DNA from: Aestuariimicrobium sp. p3-SID1156
GTDB taxonomy: Bacteria; Actinomycetota; Actinomycetes; Propionibacteriales; Propionibacteriaceae
Length of the DNA: 64,000 bases
Direction of reading: 5' to 3'
Assembly (NCBI RefSeq): GCF_025144225.1
Contig: NZ_JALXXB010000003.1
Coordinates: forward strand, 191,744-255,743
A program made the position numbers and the translations under genes. This document shows, one piece after another, positions 63,875 to 64,000 of this stretch; the stretch's first letter is position 1; every line of letters starts with the position of its first letter. The notes below the pieces were generated by a model. The model saw nothing but the letters and a program-made list of their open reading frames with translations, had not been told where the DNA came from and searched no databases.

Positions 63875-64000
63875 CCTGCCCTAGTCCCGAGACTCCCACG
63901 AATCATTGCGCTCCATCCCCATCGGTGGGCGCTCCACCGTCTCGCACAGCCAGATCAGGATGAAATGTTCCTGAAACAGAAAATTGCCCCCCGCAACACA

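Overview
The window is chromosomal core DNA of a high-GC Gram-positive bacterium. Gene order matches conserved actinobacterial blocks known from Mycobacterium and Streptomyces: clgR-cinA-pgsA-rimO-ftsK; thiL/DUF3515-ddl; leuD-leuC/iclR-hup; leuB and ilvB-ilvN-ilvC; pafA-FKBP-pafB-pafC-tatA-tatC-helY; pyrG-nudix-xerD-parA-scpA-scpB-rluB; TPR-HAD-orf-tlyA-nadK-recN. BioYMN, GluQRS and an Lhr helicase are also present. I cannot assign a genus; Propionibacteriales is a guess. Genes are packed tightly, many joined by 4-nt ATGA/GTGA overlaps, and no gap exceeds 300 bases. I see no insertion sequence, prophage, CRISPR array, rRNA or plasmid origin.

Layout. 1-2.4 kb: end of lhr and a DeoR-type regulator. 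2.4-9.4 kb (minus): clgR, cinA, pgsA, rimO, an unusual sigma-region-2-like membrane protein, ftsK. 9.4-15.3 kb: thiL, a DUF3515 lipoprotein, ddl, plsC, pyrE, a PLP decarboxylase, a small ORF. 15.3-18.7 kb: an 18-bp tandem repeat, leuD-leuC, an IclR-type regulator with a palindromic operator, hup. 18.9-22.3 kb: tRNA-Glu and tRNA-Gln, a CPBP protease, a FAH-family hydrolase, deoA. 22.4-29.3 kb: cimA, leuB, cspA and ilvC-ilvN-ilvB with an attenuator. 29.4-33.1 kb: membrane proteins, a HIT protein, a 2-hydroxyacid dehydrogenase, hisF. 33.2-36.6 kb: a TldD/PmbA pair and a DUF4112 protein. 36.7-47.7 kb: helY, dagK, tatC, tatA, pafC, pafB, gluQRS, FKBP, pafA. 47.7-54.6 kb: rluB, scpB, scpA, a small basic/helical protein, parA, xerD, nudix, pyrG. 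54.7-63.9 kb: ligC, recN, nadK, tlyA, bioN-bioM-bioY, HAD phosphatase, TPR protein.

How the genes work together. The main metabolic theme is branched-chain amino acid synthesis. CimA, LeuCD and LeuB can convert pyruvate and acetyl-CoA to 2-oxobutyrate, and IlvBNC then yields isoleucine and valine precursors; LeuCD and LeuB also serve leucine. Two similar palindromes (in front of the iclR/leuC pair and of leuB/cimA) suggest one regulator for the leu genes. A leader peptide plus terminator suggests attenuation of ilvB. The second theme is genome maintenance: Lhr, HelY, LigC, RecN, XerD, ScpAB, FtsK, ParA, PafBC.

The clearest window-wide signal is regulatory. At least fifteen genes have a TANNNT-like -10 hexamer ending 6-7 bases (8 in one further case) before the start codon, with no Shine-Dalgarno sequence, so many mRNAs are probably leaderless. 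I used this to choose several starts. No wholly new defence or mobile system was found; the best novelty candidates are the sigma-like membrane fusion at 5557-6735, the leu operator pair, the gluQRS insertion in the paf locus and the 18-bp repeat.
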